A program made the translations under genes and the position numbers. From assembly GCA_902565325.1 (NCBI GenBank), contig CACFEM010000028.1, positions 1 to 10,745 of the forward strand: DNA of 10,745 bases. The letters are read 5' to 3'. How positions within the stretch are numbered: position 1 is the stretch's first letter; each line of letters begins with the position of its first letter. Shown one piece after another: positions 1 through 8,148 of the stretch. Under the pieces are notes generated by a model. It ran no database searches. It worked only from the letters and a program-made list of their open reading frames with translations, and was not told the DNA's origin. This DNA comes from an uncultured Pelagibacteraceae bacterium. Its GTDB lineage: Bacteria; Pseudomonadota; Alphaproteobacteria; Pelagibacterales; Pelagibacteraceae.

Positions 1-51
1 TTACTTAATTATAAGTAATAATTAAATATAACAAAAAGTAAGAAGATAAAT

Positions 52-258
52 ATGAGTCTACAAGGTAAAGTAAAGTGGTTCAATCCAACCAAAGGTTTTG
101 GTTTTATTGAAAGAGAAGATAAAGAAAAAGATGTGTTTGTACATGTTTCAGCAGTAAGAGATGCTGGTATGAACGGTTTAGATGAGGGTCAAGCTTTGAC
201 TTTCGATGTTGAAGATGGTCCTAAAGGTCCTTCAGCAGTTAACTTAAAAACTGCATAA
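52..258 (+). CDS. CspA-family cold-shock protein
   Basis: This encodes a 68-residue single cold-shock domain protein, the normal full length for the family. The RNP1 motif KGFGFI is at residues 14-19 and RNP2 VFVHVSA at 28-34. The N-terminal [15 protein letters not shown] stretch is typical. Family members bind single-stranded RNA and DNA in the cytoplasm and act as RNA chaperones, unwinding secondary structure and affecting transcription antitermination and translation. The ATG is preceded by a purine-rich AAGAAG (positions 40-45), a plausible ribosome binding site. The gene appears to be monocistronic: a 140-bp gap with a strong hairpin separates it from the next gene. Several csp paralogues usually exist per genome, so I give no specific symbol, and whether this copy is cold-inducible cannot be told from the sequence. 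Confidence 0.96.
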   Translation: MSLQGKVKWFNPTKGFGFIEREDKEKDVFVHVSAVRDAGMNGLDEGQALTFDVEDGPKGPSAVNLKTA

Positions 259-270
259 TTTCACACTTCC

Positions 271-321
271 TATTGGCTGAAAAATTTTATTTGTAAATAC
301 AAATTTAGTATTCAGCCAATA
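271..321. other. Hairpin downstream of the cold-shock gene
   Basis: A perfect 11-bp inverted repeat (TATTGGCTGAA at 271-281, TTCAGCCAATA at 311-321) encloses a second, 6-bp inverted repeat (ATTTGT 289-294, ACAAAT 299-304) with a 4-base loop. It starts 12 bases after the csp stop codon. No T-run follows on either strand, so it is not a classic intrinsic terminator. It could be a 3'-end stabilising or processing structure, or a factor-assisted terminator. The GC-containing outer stem stands out in an otherwise AT-only spacer. Confidence 0.6.
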
Positions 322-398
322 CCTTATTTAATAACAACCTTTAAACACAATTATTAATTATAGATTTAAATTAAAAAATTAATAAATTAATCAAAATT

Positions 399-1145
399 AT
401 GATTGGAATTTTAGGTGGAATGGGAACACAAGCAGGTCTTGATTTTTGTAATAAGCTTGCGGTTCTGAATAGAGGAAAAATTGATCAAGAGTATCCTTTA
501 TTTTTACTTTATAACAAATCCAATATTCCAGGAAGACCCGAGTCTATAGGCTCTCAAACTAAAAAACTTTCAAACAAATCTACAAATAAAACAAGTAGAG
601 AAAAATATAACAAAGTTCTAAAGAGTTTGCTCAAAGGCTGTAAGCTTCTAGAAAAAAATAAATGTAGATTTATAGTTATACCTTGCAATACAGCTCATTA
701 TTGGTTCGAGGATTTACAAAATAAAATCAAAATTCCAATAATCAATATGCCAAAAGAAGTTTTTAAATTTACAAAAAAAAAATGCAAGAAAAACTCTAAA
801 GTTGGCCTTTTAGCAACTGAGGGTACTCTTAAAACTGGAGTTTATAAAAAATTTTTTGAAAAGGATTATCAATTAATAGAACCATCTCAAAAAATACAAA
901 AATTGTCAGTCAATAAAGCTATTAAATTAGTTAAAATGGGCAATGTTAAAGCTGCAGCAAAAGCAATTAAACCTGCAATTGACTCCTTAATTAAAATGAG
1001 GTGCAAAAAAATTATATTAGGTTGTACAGAACTACCTATTGCAATTTTTGCATTCAAATCATTTAAAAATGTTAAATCCTCAAAAGTCTTCTTAGATCCT
1101 AATTTAATTTTGGCTCATTCAGCTATGGTTAAGCATAAAAATTAA
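399..1145 (+). CDS. Aspartate/glutamate racemase family protein
   Basis: This is a 248-residue protein of the Asp/Glu racemase superfamily (cofactor-independent two-cysteine racemases). The N-terminal GILGGMGTQAG (residues 3-13) matches the aspartate-racemase signature. Both catalytic cysteines are visible: Cys96 in PCNTAHYW and Cys209 in LGCTELP. Length is within the usual range of about 230-250. The likely reaction is interconversion of L- and D-aspartate or a related amino acid in the cytoplasm. The GGMG start favours aspartate racemase over glutamate racemase (MurI), but substrate cannot be fixed from sequence, and some relatives act as maleate isomerases or hydantoin racemases. The ATG starts directly at the conserved motif (MIGILGG), so the start is secure even though there is no clear Shine-Dalgarno. 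A stretch at residues 49-72 is rich in Lys, Ser, Thr and Asn. The gene is followed after 3 bp by a same-strand unknown gene, so the two are probably co-transcribed. Confidence 0.88.
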   Translation: MIGILGGMGTQAGLDFCNKLAVLNRGKIDQEYPLFLLYNKSNIPGRPESIGSQTKKLSNKSTNKTSREKYNKVLKSLLKGCKLLEKNKCRFIVIPCNTAHYWFEDLQNKIKIPIINMPKEVFKFTKKKCKKNSKVGLLATEGTLKTGVYKKFFEKDYQLIEPSQKIQKLSVNKAIKLVKMGNVKAAAKAIKPAIDSLIKMRCKKIILGCTELPIAIFAFKSFKNVKSSKVFLDPNLILAHSAMVKHKN

Positions 1146-1148
1146 CTT

Positions 1149-1589
1149 ATGACTACCAAGAGTGAAAAGCCATATGTGTTAAGAGCTGCTGAATTTGTTT
1201 ATTCAAATATAATTGAAATTAAAAAACAAAATCCTGAAATAAATAATATACAAGCATTTGAAATTTTTATGACTACTAAAGAATATGACATTTTAAGTTC
1301 TGGAGAATTTCATGATAAATGGTTTTTAGAACTTAAGAATAATAAATTTATTGATTCTATTACCAAAAAAAAAATCAATGGAGAAACTTTAAGACTTTTG
1401 GAACTTCAAAAAGACTCCATGGTTAAATTTTTAATGAAAATACCTAAACTTTATTATACTAAAAGTCATTTTCCGCTAGAGATTTCACAAAGAGCTTTTG
1501 ATCATTTATGGAGAGTTTGTGAAAGTTATGAAATGTGGTGTAGAGAAACTAAACAGGAAAATCTGATATATCTTAATATTATTGAGTAG
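1149..1589 (+). CDS. Hypothetical protein, 146 residues
   Basis: I do not recognise this protein. It is a 146-residue soluble protein with no signal peptide or hydrophobic segment. It is predicted to be mostly helical, with a charged middle (residues 58-95) and an aromatic-rich C-terminal part (about 102-131: LYYTKSHFPL, then the tryptophan-containing WRVCESYEMWC). Cys124 and Cys131 lie close together, but there is no CxxC zinc motif. The ATG is 3 bp after the stop of the racemase gene, which supports co-transcription and a real gene. No clear Shine-Dalgarno is visible. Its last 11 bases overlap the 3' end of the convergent gene on the other strand. Composition matches its neighbours, so nothing suggests recent transfer. 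Partnership with the racemase is inferred only from adjacency. Confidence 0.75.
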   Translation: MTTKSEKPYVLRAAEFVYSNIIEIKKQNPEINNIQAFEIFMTTKEYDILSSGEFHDKWFLELKNNKFIDSITKKKINGETLRLLELQKDSMVKFLMKIPKLYYTKSHFPLEISQRAFDHLWRVCESYEMWCRETKQENLIYLNIIE

Positions 1590-1953
1590 TATTATTTAAA
1601 TTAATAATTGATCTAGTAATATGTATTCTTTTTTTAACTAATTTTCTTAGTTCTTGTTCCTCAAGTTTTTTTCGTGTCATCTTTATTCTTTTTTCAACAA
1701 GATTTCTTAATTCTTCATTAAATTCATTTTTATTTTTTTTCTTATTTAATTCTTCTTTAACTAAAGTTAAAGAATTTTTACCAGTTTTCTTTTTTATGCT
1801 TTGATCAATTATAAATTGGGCAGTTGCTTTGTAAATATTACCAGAAGTAAGAACTGTAACGCCAGGACCAAGAATTGTGACAAAAGGTGTAAAACCAGTT
1901 AAAAACAGAAATGATACTAAAATCGTAAAAATTTTAAACAATCTAAAATTCAT
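1579..1953 (-). CDS. Small exported or membrane-anchored protein with tandem repeat
   Basis: This is an unrecognised protein of 124 residues from the ATG at 1953; a TTG two codons upstream (1957-1959) would give 126. I prefer the ATG because an AGG-containing TTAGG sits 8 bases before it. Residues 4-20 form a hydrophobic segment after a short basic start (MNFRLFK), resembling a signal peptide or membrane anchor. A glycine/valine-rich stretch at 24-37 (VTILGPGVTV) follows. Residues 53-115 are strongly basic, with many lysines, and probably helical or coiled-coil. Within it, residues 81-94 (ELRNLVEKRIKMTR) are repeated at 101-114 (ELRKLVKKRIHITR), 10 of 14 identical. The gene overlaps the convergent upstream-coordinate gene by 11 bases. 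Its function is unknown; the sequence suggests an envelope-associated location with a cationic tail. Confidence 0.65.
   Translation of the reverse strand: MNFRLFKIFTILVSFLFLTGFTPFVTILGPGVTVLTSGNIYKATAQFIIDQSIKKKTGKNSLTLVKEELNKKKNKNEFNEELRNLVEKRIKMTRKKLEEQELRKLVKKRIHITRSIINLNNTTQ
1612..1713 (-). repeat. Intragenic tandem duplication (60-bp period)
   Basis: Bases 1612-1653 and 1672-1713 match at 32 of 42 positions without gaps, at a 60-bp period in frame with the small basic protein. They encode the two ELRxLVxKRIxxTR copies. The similarity at both DNA and protein level suggests a duplication inside the gene, although AT-rich, lysine-rich coding raises the background similarity. Confidence 0.65.
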
Positions 1954-1961
1954 AAACAAAA

Positions 1962-1966
1962 CCTAA
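1962..1966 (-). promoter_or_regulatory. Weak Shine-Dalgarno deciding the small-protein start
   Basis: On the minus strand this reads TTAGG and lies 8 bases before the ATG at 1953. It sits only 2 bases from the alternative TTG at 1959, which makes that TTG an unlikely start. Confidence 0.4.
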
Positions 1967-2056
1967 GTGATTTGGTAAACTAAATCTACAGTTAATTAGT
2001 TCATTTTAGGCGTTGATTTATTTGATTTTATTAAATTTATTTGCTTATTAAATATT

Positions 2057-2905
2057 ATGCTTAGAACATTTCCTTTTATATTTGTACTTCTATGGTCATC
2101 TGCATTTATAACAACAAAACCTATAATAGATAATAGTGATCCATTTGCTGCGCTAGCTTTTAGATTTGCTTTAGTTGCTTTTGGTTTTTTTTTATTTTCT
2201 ATTTATTCAAAACAAAAAGTTTTGGTTAGTAAAAAAAACTTTTTTGAATCTTTTTTTAGTGGAGTTCTTTTCCATGGTTTTTATCTAGGAGGTGTCTTTT
2301 ATTCTATTTCTATAGGTATACCAACAGGGATTGCGGCATTAATAGTAACTCTACAACCAGTTCTTACAAATGCATTAAGTGGTCCAATCTTGAATGAAAA
2401 AGTTTCTATTAAACAGTGGATAGGCGTCCTATTAGGATTTGCTGGTGCAGGGCTTGTACTGGGTTTTGATATTGGTTCTGAAATACCCACAGCTGGATTG
2501 ATCGCAACAATAATAGCCTTATTAGCAATTACATTTTCAACTTTATGGCAAAAAAAATTGAGTAACAACTTGCCTTTGTCTACGAGCAATATGAATCAAG
2601 CTCTTGGTGGTTGTTTATTTCATTTGTTAATAATAATCTTATTTGTTGATCCATATATTGATTTCTCACAAACATTCATTATTGCAATGAGTCATCAAAT
2701 ATTTTTAGTATCATTCGGTGCATTTACTATTTTGATGTATTTAATAAAACACAATTCAGCTAGCAAAACTGTTTCTATATTTTTTTTAATCCCCGCTACA
2801 TCTGCTTTTATGGCATGGCTTTTCTTAAATGAAAGTTTGACTAACTTAGACTTAATTGGGTTTCTAATTACTTCTATAGGTGTTTATATTGCTACACGAG
2901 ATTAA
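2057..2905 (+). CDS. EamA/DMT-superfamily permease (drug/metabolite transporter)
   Basis: This is a 282-residue inner-membrane protein with about ten hydrophobic helices (roughly residues 3-20, 30-49, 65-83, 91-108, 118-137, 144-162, 182-197, 205-229, 238-257 and 264-280). It has the two-repeat EamA architecture. The end of repeat 1 carries the family pattern of a Pro-containing helix, an acidic loop and a Gly-rich helix (TLQPVLTNALSGPILNE, then GVLLGFAGAGLVLGF). Repeat 2 mirrors it (FFLIPATSAFMAWLFLNES, then GFLITSIGVYIA). Length of about 280-300 is normal. Family members export or import metabolites such as amino acids or nucleotide derivatives; the substrate cannot be inferred here. The ATG begins immediately before helix 1 (MLRTFPFIFVLLWSSAF, typical of the family), without a clear Shine-Dalgarno. 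It is divergent from the small basic protein gene and ends 6 bp from the convergent soxG stop. Confidence 0.93.
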   Translation: MLRTFPFIFVLLWSSAFITTKPIIDNSDPFAALAFRFALVAFGFFLFSIYSKQKVLVSKKNFFESFFSGVLFHGFYLGGVFYSISIGIPTGIAALIVTLQPVLTNALSGPILNEKVSIKQWIGVLLGFAGAGLVLGFDIGSEIPTAGLIATIIALLAITFSTLWQKKLSNNLPLSTSNMNQALGGCLFHLLIIILFVDPYIDFSQTFIIAMSHQIFLVSFGAFTILMYLIKHNSASKTVSIFFLIPATSAFMAWLFLNESLTNLDLIGFLITSIGVYIATRD

Positions 2906-2911
2906 TGATTA

Positions 2912-3499
2912 TTATAAGGATTTGAAACCATATTCTAGAGACGAATCGGTAATAGAATGATACAAAGATTCTCCAAAACTTCTTAGAGCAAATAACCTTA
3001 CTTTATTTGGATTTTCACCCAACCTATCAACAGTAAAAGCTATTCCATTATAAGTTGAGTTAATTGAATTATTTTTATTTAATGTATCAAAATTAAAAGG
3101 GCATCCCTTTTTTAAAACTTCAATCGTATCATTACCCTCGATTTCAATAATAGCTCTTGAATGAGATAAATCTGTTACAGCAAAGTCTGTTTCTTTAAAT
3201 TTATCTGCTATATCTTTTGTTAAATCTTTTTTTGTTGAAACTAAAAACCAGTTTTTTGGTCCACTCCACAAAATCCTTGTAGTGTCATTAAATACTACAG
3301 TTAAAGGTTCGTTTTTTAATTTTAAACCATCAATATCAATGCGATCAAATGAAACTGAGGAATTTTTGTACTGAACTATTTGAACAATTAGCAAATTTTT
3401 GATTTCAGATATTTTAAGTAAATCATTTTCTGTTTTGCCCTCATGATCTCCAAATTGACCTTTTAAATGAGCATTTGATAAAGCTGAAATTAATGTCAT
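2912..3499 (-). CDS. soxG: Sarcosine oxidase, gamma subunit
   Basis: This 195-residue protein is the expected size for the gamma subunit of heterotetrameric sarcosine oxidase. The identification rests mainly on its place at the end of soxBDA and on its fold family (distantly GcvT-like). Visible segments fitting that family include [14 protein letters not shown] at residues 75-88, [14 protein letters not shown] at 109-122 and LKKGCPFNF at 129-137. The C-terminal [19 protein letters not shown] resembles the usual RSF(A/G)ES end. Gamma packs against alpha and is needed for the assembled cytoplasmic complex; it carries no cofactor. Its ATG overlaps the soxA stop by 4 bases (ATGA), and an AAAGGG Shine-Dalgarno (3507-3512) lies 7 bases upstream inside soxA. 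It should therefore be translationally coupled and made in balance with alpha. It is the last gene of the operon. Confidence 0.9.
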   Translation of the reverse strand: MTLISALSNAHLKGQFGDHEGKTENDLLKISEIKNLLIVQIVQYKNSSVSFDRIDIDGLKLKNEPLTVVFNDTTRILWSGPKNWFLVSTKKDLTKDIADKFKETDFAVTDLSHSRAIIEIEGNDTIEVLKKGCPFNFDTLNKNNSINSTYNGIAFTVDRLGENPNKVRLFALRSFGESLYHSITDSSLEYGFKSL

Positions 3500-6492
3500 G
3501 ATCTAACCCTTTCACCTTTTGGGTCTACGTAATGTGATGAAACTATCTCAACTGGTATTACTTTATTTTTGAGTGGCGACATCGCAAAAAGTTTTTGACC
3601 TATCATGTTTTTTCCATCTTTCAAAATTGCCAAAGAAAAAGGATTATCATATTCAACGCTCCAACATGATGCAGAGATATGTCCTAATTTTGGATTTGGT
3701 AATGGTGCTTTATCATCTTTAACTAAGTGAGAACCTTCTGGTATACTTGTTTGTTTATCTAATGGAACTACTCCCACTATTCTCTGTCTATCTTCAGCTA
3801 TAAACGCAGATCGTTCTAATGATCTTTTTCCAATAAAATCTTTCTTTTTACTAACAAGACCTTCTAAGGCGTTGTCGAATGGAATAGTTCTACCATCAAG
3901 TTCTGATCCAGCAACATGTCCCATTTCAATTCTAAGAGTTGATAATGCTTCTGTTCCATATGGTTGAATGTTAAATTCCTCACCAACTTCAATTATTTTT
4001 TCCCACATAAAATTTCCATAATCAGACTCAACATTTACTTCATAAGCAAGCTCTCCTGAAAACGAAATCCTAAATATTCTTGCTTTAACACCTGATAAAT
4101 CTCCCTCCATATAACCCATGAAAGGCAAACCTTCATTTGATACATCTGAATTTGGAAATAATTTTTGTAATAAATCTCTAGATTTAGGTCCAGCGATAGC
4201 TGCTCCTGCCCACTGTTCTGTAGTTGAAACTACATTCACATTTAATTCGGGCCAAACTAATTGTAAGTAATATTCTAAATGCGAAAGAACGTTTGCTGCT
4301 TGAGCGGTAGTAGTGGTCATATGATAGTGATTTTCTGAAATTCTTGTAGTTGTTCCGTCATCCATAACTATTCCATCTTCTCTTAACATTACACCGTATC
4401 TAGCTTTACCAACTGGTAGTTTTAGCCAGGCATTTGTATAAACTCTATTTAATAACTCCGCTGCATCTGGTCCCTTAATATCTATTTTGCCTAATGTAGT
4501 TACATCACAAACACCTACGTTTGTTCTTACATTTTTAGCCTCTCTTTTAGAGGCCTCAAATAAATTTTCATTTCCTCTTTTATAATACCTTGGTCTTAAC
4601 CAAACACCTGCATCAACAAAAACTGCATTATTTTTTTCATGCCATGAATGCATTGGAGACTTTCTTGTTGGTTTTGAGTGTTTTCCAACTTCTCTTCCTA
4701 CTATTGCTCCAATAGAAACAGGAGTGTATGGGGGTCTGAAAGTTGTATGACCTACCGCAGGAACAACTTTATTTTCAATTTCGGATACTAATTGCAATCC
4801 ATTTAAATTACTTGTTTTTCCTTGATCTGTTGCCATTCCTAAAGTGGTGTATCTTTTAACGTGTTCAATTGATCGATACCCTTCTCTTAAAGCTATTTCT
4901 ACGTCAGATACTGCTACATCATTTTGAAAATCTAAAAATCTTTTATAATTTTTACCTTCTGGTAATGGAACACACCAAAACTTATCATGTTGAGAAGATT
5001 TCTTTTCAACAACATTTGGAATAGCTATCTTATTATCATTTTCAGTAATTTTTTTTGATATTTCACTTCCTGCTGTAAATGACGTTTTTAAAGTTTCCTC
5101 TAGTGAAAATACCCCATTAGCTGAACCTAAAGTAATTTCATTTTGTTTTGATTGTCCTGGAACAAATGCATCAATTTCCTCTTTAAACTTTGTTTTATTT
5201 CCTGATTGTGAAGCTAAATGAATAGTTGGCGTCCAAAAACCTGAAACACAAATACAATCACATTTAATATTTTCTATTTTACCAAGTTGTTTTTTATCAT
5301 CTGAAATACTTGCAATATCTGCAGATTTTACTTTTTTGTATCCTTGTGCTGCAACCACAACATATGAATTTTTAATGTTAATTCCTAAATTTTTTGCTTC
5401 ATCAATTATTTCTGACTCAGCGCTTTTCCTTGAGTCTAAAACAACTGGATCTACTCCATGTTTTTTAAATTCAATTGCTGTTTCATATCCACTATCGTTA
5501 TTTGTAAATACCAATGGTTTTCTTCCAACTAAAACACCATATACTTTTAAATATTCTTTAGCAGCTGAAGAAAGCATTACTCCTGGTGTATCATTATTTC
5601 CAAAAACTATTGGTCTTTCAATTGATCCAGAGGAAATCAAAACTTCTTTTGCACGAATGTACCATAGTCTTTTATTAGGGTGATATTTTTTAGTTGATGG
5701 TAAATGATCACTGACTTTTTCCGACATTACAAGCATGTTGTGATCATAGTATCCAAAAATTTGGGATCTATTTTTTACAACAACATTTGGCATTGTTTTA
5801 AGTTCTGCAATTATTCCCTCAGCCCAATCTTTTCCTGATTGGTTACCAATATTGACATCACTAGTTAATAAAGATCCACCAAATCTTGGTTTGTCTTCTG
5901 CTAAAATAACCTTAGCTCCATTTTTTGCTGCAGCATACGCACCTGCTAATCCTGAAGGTCCTGAACCTGCAATTAACAAATCACAATATTCGTATTTATG
6001 TTCATACCTTTCTTTGTCATGTTTAGTTGAAGCAACACCTAAACCAGCTGCTTTCCTAATAAATGGTTCATAAATTCGATACCAAAAACTTTTTGGCCAC
6101 ATAAAAGTTTTGTAATAAAAACCTGCTGGTAAAAAAATTTTTAGAAAATTATTGATTGCACCTATGTCAAAATTAACACTTGGCCAACAATTAACACTTT
6201 TAGCCTCTAAACCCTCAAACAACTCCTGTTCTGTAGCTTTTATATTTGGCTCTGTTTCACCATTTCTATAAAGTTGAACAACTGCATAAGGCTCATCTAC
6301 ACCTGCTCCAAAGAAACCTCTAGGTCTGTGATATTTAAAACTTCTTCCTACTAAATGAACTCCATTTGCCAATAAAGCTGAGGCTAATGTGTCACCCTCA
6401 TAACCTAAGTAAGTTTTACCATTAAATTTAAAGGATAATTTTTTATCTCTATTTATTAATCCCCCATTTTCAATTCTAAAAGCTTGGGTCAT
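3496..6492 (-). CDS. soxA: Sarcosine oxidase, alpha subunit
   Basis: This is a 998-residue alpha subunit, full length for the family. Residues about 15-100 form the ferredoxin-like N-terminal domain ([24 protein letters not shown], then DEPYAVVQL), without iron-sulfur cysteine ligands, as in known alpha subunits. Residues about 170-500 form an NAD-binding flavoprotein-disulfide-reductase-like domain with the dinucleotide motif [17 protein letters not shown] (176-192). A linker includes [20 protein letters not shown] (539-558), strongly conserved in the family. Residues about 610-990 form a GcvT-like aminomethyltransferase domain that binds tetrahydrofolate ([18 protein letters not shown] at 660-677, [11 protein letters not shown] at 810-820, [17 protein letters not shown] at 858-874). 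The complex oxidises sarcosine with oxygen to glycine and hydrogen peroxide, and the methyl carbon becomes 5,10-methylene-THF. The start overlaps the soxD stop (TAATG) behind a strong GAGGAA Shine-Dalgarno. Confidence 0.97.
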   Translation of the reverse strand: MTQAFRIENGGLINRDKKLSFKFNGKTYLGYEGDTLASALLANGVHLVGRSFKYHRPRGFFGAGVDEPYAVVQLYRNGETEPNIKATEQELFEGLEAKSVNCWPSVNFDIGAINNFLKIFLPAGFYYKTFMWPKSFWYRIYEPFIRKAAGLGVASTKHDKERYEHKYEYCDLLIAGSGPSGLAGAYAAAKNGAKVILAEDKPRFGGSLLTSDVNIGNQSGKDWAEGIIAELKTMPNVVVKNRSQIFGYYDHNMLVMSEKVSDHLPSTKKYHPNKRLWYIRAKEVLISSGSIERPIVFGNNDTPGVMLSSAAKEYLKVYGVLVGRKPLVFTNNDSGYETAIEFKKHGVDPVVLDSRKSAESEIIDEAKNLGINIKNSYVVVAAQGYKKVKSADIASISDDKKQLGKIENIKCDCICVSGFWTPTIHLASQSGNKTKFKEEIDAFVPGQSKQNEITLGSANGVFSLEETLKTSFTAGSEISKKITENDNKIAIPNVVEKKSSQHDKFWCVPLPEGKNYKRFLDFQNDVAVSDVEIALREGYRSIEHVKRYTTLGMATDQGKTSNLNGLQLVSEIENKVVPAVGHTTFRPPYTPVSIGAIVGREVGKHSKPTRKSPMHSWHEKNNAVFVDAGVWLRPRYYKRGNENLFEASKREAKNVRTNVGVCDVTTLGKIDIKGPDAAELLNRVYTNAWLKLPVGKARYGVMLREDGIVMDDGTTTRISENHYHMTTTTAQAANVLSHLEYYLQLVWPELNVNVVSTTEQWAGAAIAGPKSRDLLQKLFPNSDVSNEGLPFMGYMEGDLSGVKARIFRISFSGELAYEVNVESDYGNFMWEKIIEVGEEFNIQPYGTEALSTLRIEMGHVAGSELDGRTIPFDNALEGLVSKKKDFIGKRSLERSAFIAEDRQRIVGVVPLDKQTSIPEGSHLVKDDKAPLPNPKLGHISASCWSVEYDNPFSLAILKDGKNMIGQKLFAMSPLKNKVIPVEIVSSHYVDPKGERVRS

Positions 6493-6761
6493 TAAGCAAC
6501 TTCCTCATCAGCTTTAAAAGTTCTAAAAATTTCATGGGTTGCGGTATCTCTCTCAACCTTTATCCATTGTCTACATCCAGAAATATGTTGCCATAGCTCT
6601 AAATGTTTTCCTCTTAAACTTTTTCTATTGTAAACAAAATTATCCCATTCTTGATCAGAAACTTCTTTATTAAGTTCTGGTCTTTTAACGCTTGCATCAC
6701 CACCATATGAAAATTCATTTTGAGATCTCATTCCACAGTGTGGGCAATTTATGTAAAGCAT
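6492..6761 (-). CDS. soxD: Sarcosine oxidase, delta subunit (zinc)
   Basis: This 89-residue small subunit of heterotetrameric sarcosine oxidase is a typical length. It begins MLYINCPHCGMRSQNEF with Cys6 and Cys9 as a CxxC pair; His59 and Cys63 occur in WQHISGCRQW. From my knowledge of the solved family structures, these four positions correspond to the structural zinc site of the delta subunit. The conserved ELWQHISGCRQWI segment (residues 55-67) and RDTATHEI (71-78) are also hallmarks. Delta has no known catalytic role and stabilises the complex. The start codon follows the soxB stop with no gap, and the stop overlaps the soxA start by one base. The gene is therefore embedded in the operon and coupled to both neighbours. 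Confidence 0.97.
   Translation of the reverse strand: MLYINCPHCGMRSQNEFSYGGDASVKRPELNKEVSDQEWDNFVYNRKSLRGKHLELWQHISGCRQWIKVERDTATHEIFRTFKADEEVA
6501..6506 (-). promoter_or_regulatory. Shine-Dalgarno of soxA inside soxD
   Basis: On the minus strand this reads GAGGAA, 8 bases before the soxA ATG, within the last codons of soxD. It is the best ribosome binding site in the operon. This fits a need for direct initiation on soxA besides coupling through TAATG. Confidence 0.75.
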
Positions 6762-8018
6762 TTACGATATCCAGGTTTTTGTTCCAAGTCCCTTTTCATC
6801 AATAAGATGGCCAGTATTAAATCTATTTAAGCTATAGCCAGCATTTAATTCATGCACTCTATCTTGAGCAATAGTATGAGCAAATGTCCATCCCGATGCA
6901 GGTGTAGCTTTAAATCCTCCATAGCACCATCCGCAATTCAAATACAAACCATCAATGTGTGTTTTATCGATAATAGGCGAACCATCCATTGACATATCCA
7001 TAATACCACCCCATGTTCTAAGCATTTTTAATTTACTTAAAAATGGCATCATGGCTATACCTTCGGTTAATACATGTTGTAATGTTGGTAAGTTTCCTCT
7101 TTGAGCATAACTATTATAACCATCAAGATCACCGCCCATTACCATCTCACCTTTGTCAGATTGACTTACATAAAAGTGTCCTGCACCAAATGTAACTACA
7201 TTATCTAAAACTGGTTTAACTGGCTCAGAAACACATGCTTGGAGTAAATGAGTTTCAATTGGTAATGTCATATTTAATTTTTCTGCTAAAATATTTGTGC
7301 TACCCGCAACGCAAATACCAACTTTTTTTGCTTTAATATTTCCTCGTGAAGTTCTTATTCCCTTTATTTTTCCAGCAGAAACATCGAAACCTATCACCTC
7401 ACAATTTTGAATTATATCTACCCCCATTGAATCTGCCTGACGTGCATAACCCCATGCAACAGCATCATGTCTTGCTGTGCCTGCACTTGGTTGCATCAAG
7501 CCACCAAAAATTGGAAATCTTACGTTTTCAGAAAAATCAGCCATTGGAATAATTTCTTTAACTTGCTCTCTATTTAAAAGAACAGCATCTATTCCATTTA
7601 ATCTCATAGAATTTCCTCTTCTCGCGTATGCATTCATTTGTGCATCAGAATGCGCAAGATTAATTATTCCTCTTGGGGAAAACATTACATTGTAATTCAG
7701 ATCCTGACTCATCTTTCTCCATAAATCCATTCCAAACTCACTGAACAAACCATTTTCGTCATGCATGTAATTGGATCTAATAATTGTAGTATTACGCCCT
7801 ACGTTGCCACCACCGATCCATCCTTTTTCTATAATTGCAACATTTGTAATATTATGTTCTTTAGCAAGATAATAAGCTGTAGCTAAACCATGGCCTCCAC
7901 CACCTATAATTACAACATCATATTCCTCTTTAGGTGTTGGATCTTTCCAAGCCAAATCCCAATTTTCATGGTTTGAAAAAGCGTTTTTAACAAGGTTAAA
8001 TATAGAATATTTTTGCAT
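6762..8018 (-). CDS. soxB: Sarcosine oxidase, beta subunit
   Basis: This 418-residue FAD-dependent DAO-family oxidoreductase is the catalytic beta subunit. The Rossmann motif VVIIGGGGHGLATAYYLA (residues 35-52) binds FAD. GWIGGGNVGRNTTIIRSNY (67-85) is the conserved flavin/substrate segment of this subunit. His184 in GTARHDAVAWGYAR corresponds, by family analogy, to the histidine that covalently carries FMN at the interface with alpha. The C-terminal CGWCYGGFKATPASG (362-376) is the second conserved flavin-contacting block, with Lys370. Beta oxidises the N-methyl group of sarcosine; the imine product moves through the complex to the folate domain of alpha. The N-terminus (MQKYSIFNLVKNAFSNHENW) matches the family, so the ATG at 8018 is secure although no Shine-Dalgarno precedes it. 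It is the first gene of the operon, divergent from fhs across a 130-bp gap. Confidence 0.97.
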   Translation of the reverse strand: MQKYSIFNLVKNAFSNHENWDLAWKDPTPKEEYDVVIIGGGGHGLATAYYLAKEHNITNVAIIEKGWIGGGNVGRNTTIIRSNYMHDENGLFSEFGMDLWRKMSQDLNYNVMFSPRGIINLAHSDAQMNAYARRGNSMRLNGIDAVLLNREQVKEIIPMADFSENVRFPIFGGLMQPSAGTARHDAVAWGYARQADSMGVDIIQNCEVIGFDVSAGKIKGIRTSRGNIKAKKVGICVAGSTNILAEKLNMTLPIETHLLQACVSEPVKPVLDNVVTFGAGHFYVSQSDKGEMVMGGDLDGYNSYAQRGNLPTLQHVLTEGIAMMPFLSKLKMLRTWGGIMDMSMDGSPIIDKTHIDGLYLNCGWCYGGFKATPASGWTFAHTIAQDRVHELNAGYSLNRFNTGHLIDEKGLGTKTWIS

Positions 8019-8148
8019 CAGTTAATTTTATAACAATCAATTTAAATAGTGCTTATTTTTTTTATATATATTTTTTAGAAGTTTCCAAATATCTCAAAAA
8101 AGGATAAGAAGTCACAGATAAAAAACTTTTAATTTATTTGGATTATTT
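8019..8148. promoter_or_regulatory. Divergent soxB/fhs intergenic region
   Basis: This 130-bp gap must hold the promoters for the soxBDAG operon (leftward) and fhs (rightward). It is almost entirely A/T, with a long T/A tract at 8055-8076 and a slightly GC-richer island, AAGGATAAGAAGTCACAG, around 8100-8116. A GGA at 8140-8142, 6 bases before the fhs ATG, is a weak Shine-Dalgarno. I cannot place -35 and -10 boxes with confidence in such AT-rich sequence. I see no glycine or tetrahydrofolate riboswitch core. Confidence 0.4.

Noticed and set aside
271..321. Classic Rho-independent terminator for the cold-shock gene
   Set aside because: The stem is convincing but no T-run follows on either strand, so it is listed only as a hairpin.
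1962..2010. Imperfect inverted repeat (CCTAAG-TGA / TCA-T-TTTAGG) in the gap before the DMT permease
   Set aside because: It needs a wobble pair and a bulge and has a 30-base loop; this is expected by chance in AT-rich sequence.
2299..2589. Minus-strand open frame inside the DMT permease
   Set aside because: It is a shadow of a well-supported membrane protein gene, with no family signature or ribosome binding site.
5336..5683. Plus-strand open frame opposite soxA (and a similar one at 5852-6073)
   Set aside because: Both lie fully inside the conserved NAD-binding region of soxA and have no recognisable domain.
6190..6450. Loss of iron-sulfur cysteines in the ferredoxin-like N-terminus of SoxA
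   Set aside because: It looked like a degenerate cofactor site, but alpha subunits of sarcosine oxidase normally lack these ligands.
7346..7695. Two overlapping plus-strand open frames opposite soxB
   Set aside because: They are antisense to conserved soxB coding sequence, overlap each other, and have no supporting motif.
8019..8148. Possible glycine or tetrahydrofolate riboswitch between soxB and fhs
   Set aside because: These genes would suit one, but the region is nearly all A/T. It lacks paired GC-containing helices and conserved aptamer cores, and 130 bp must also hold two promoters.
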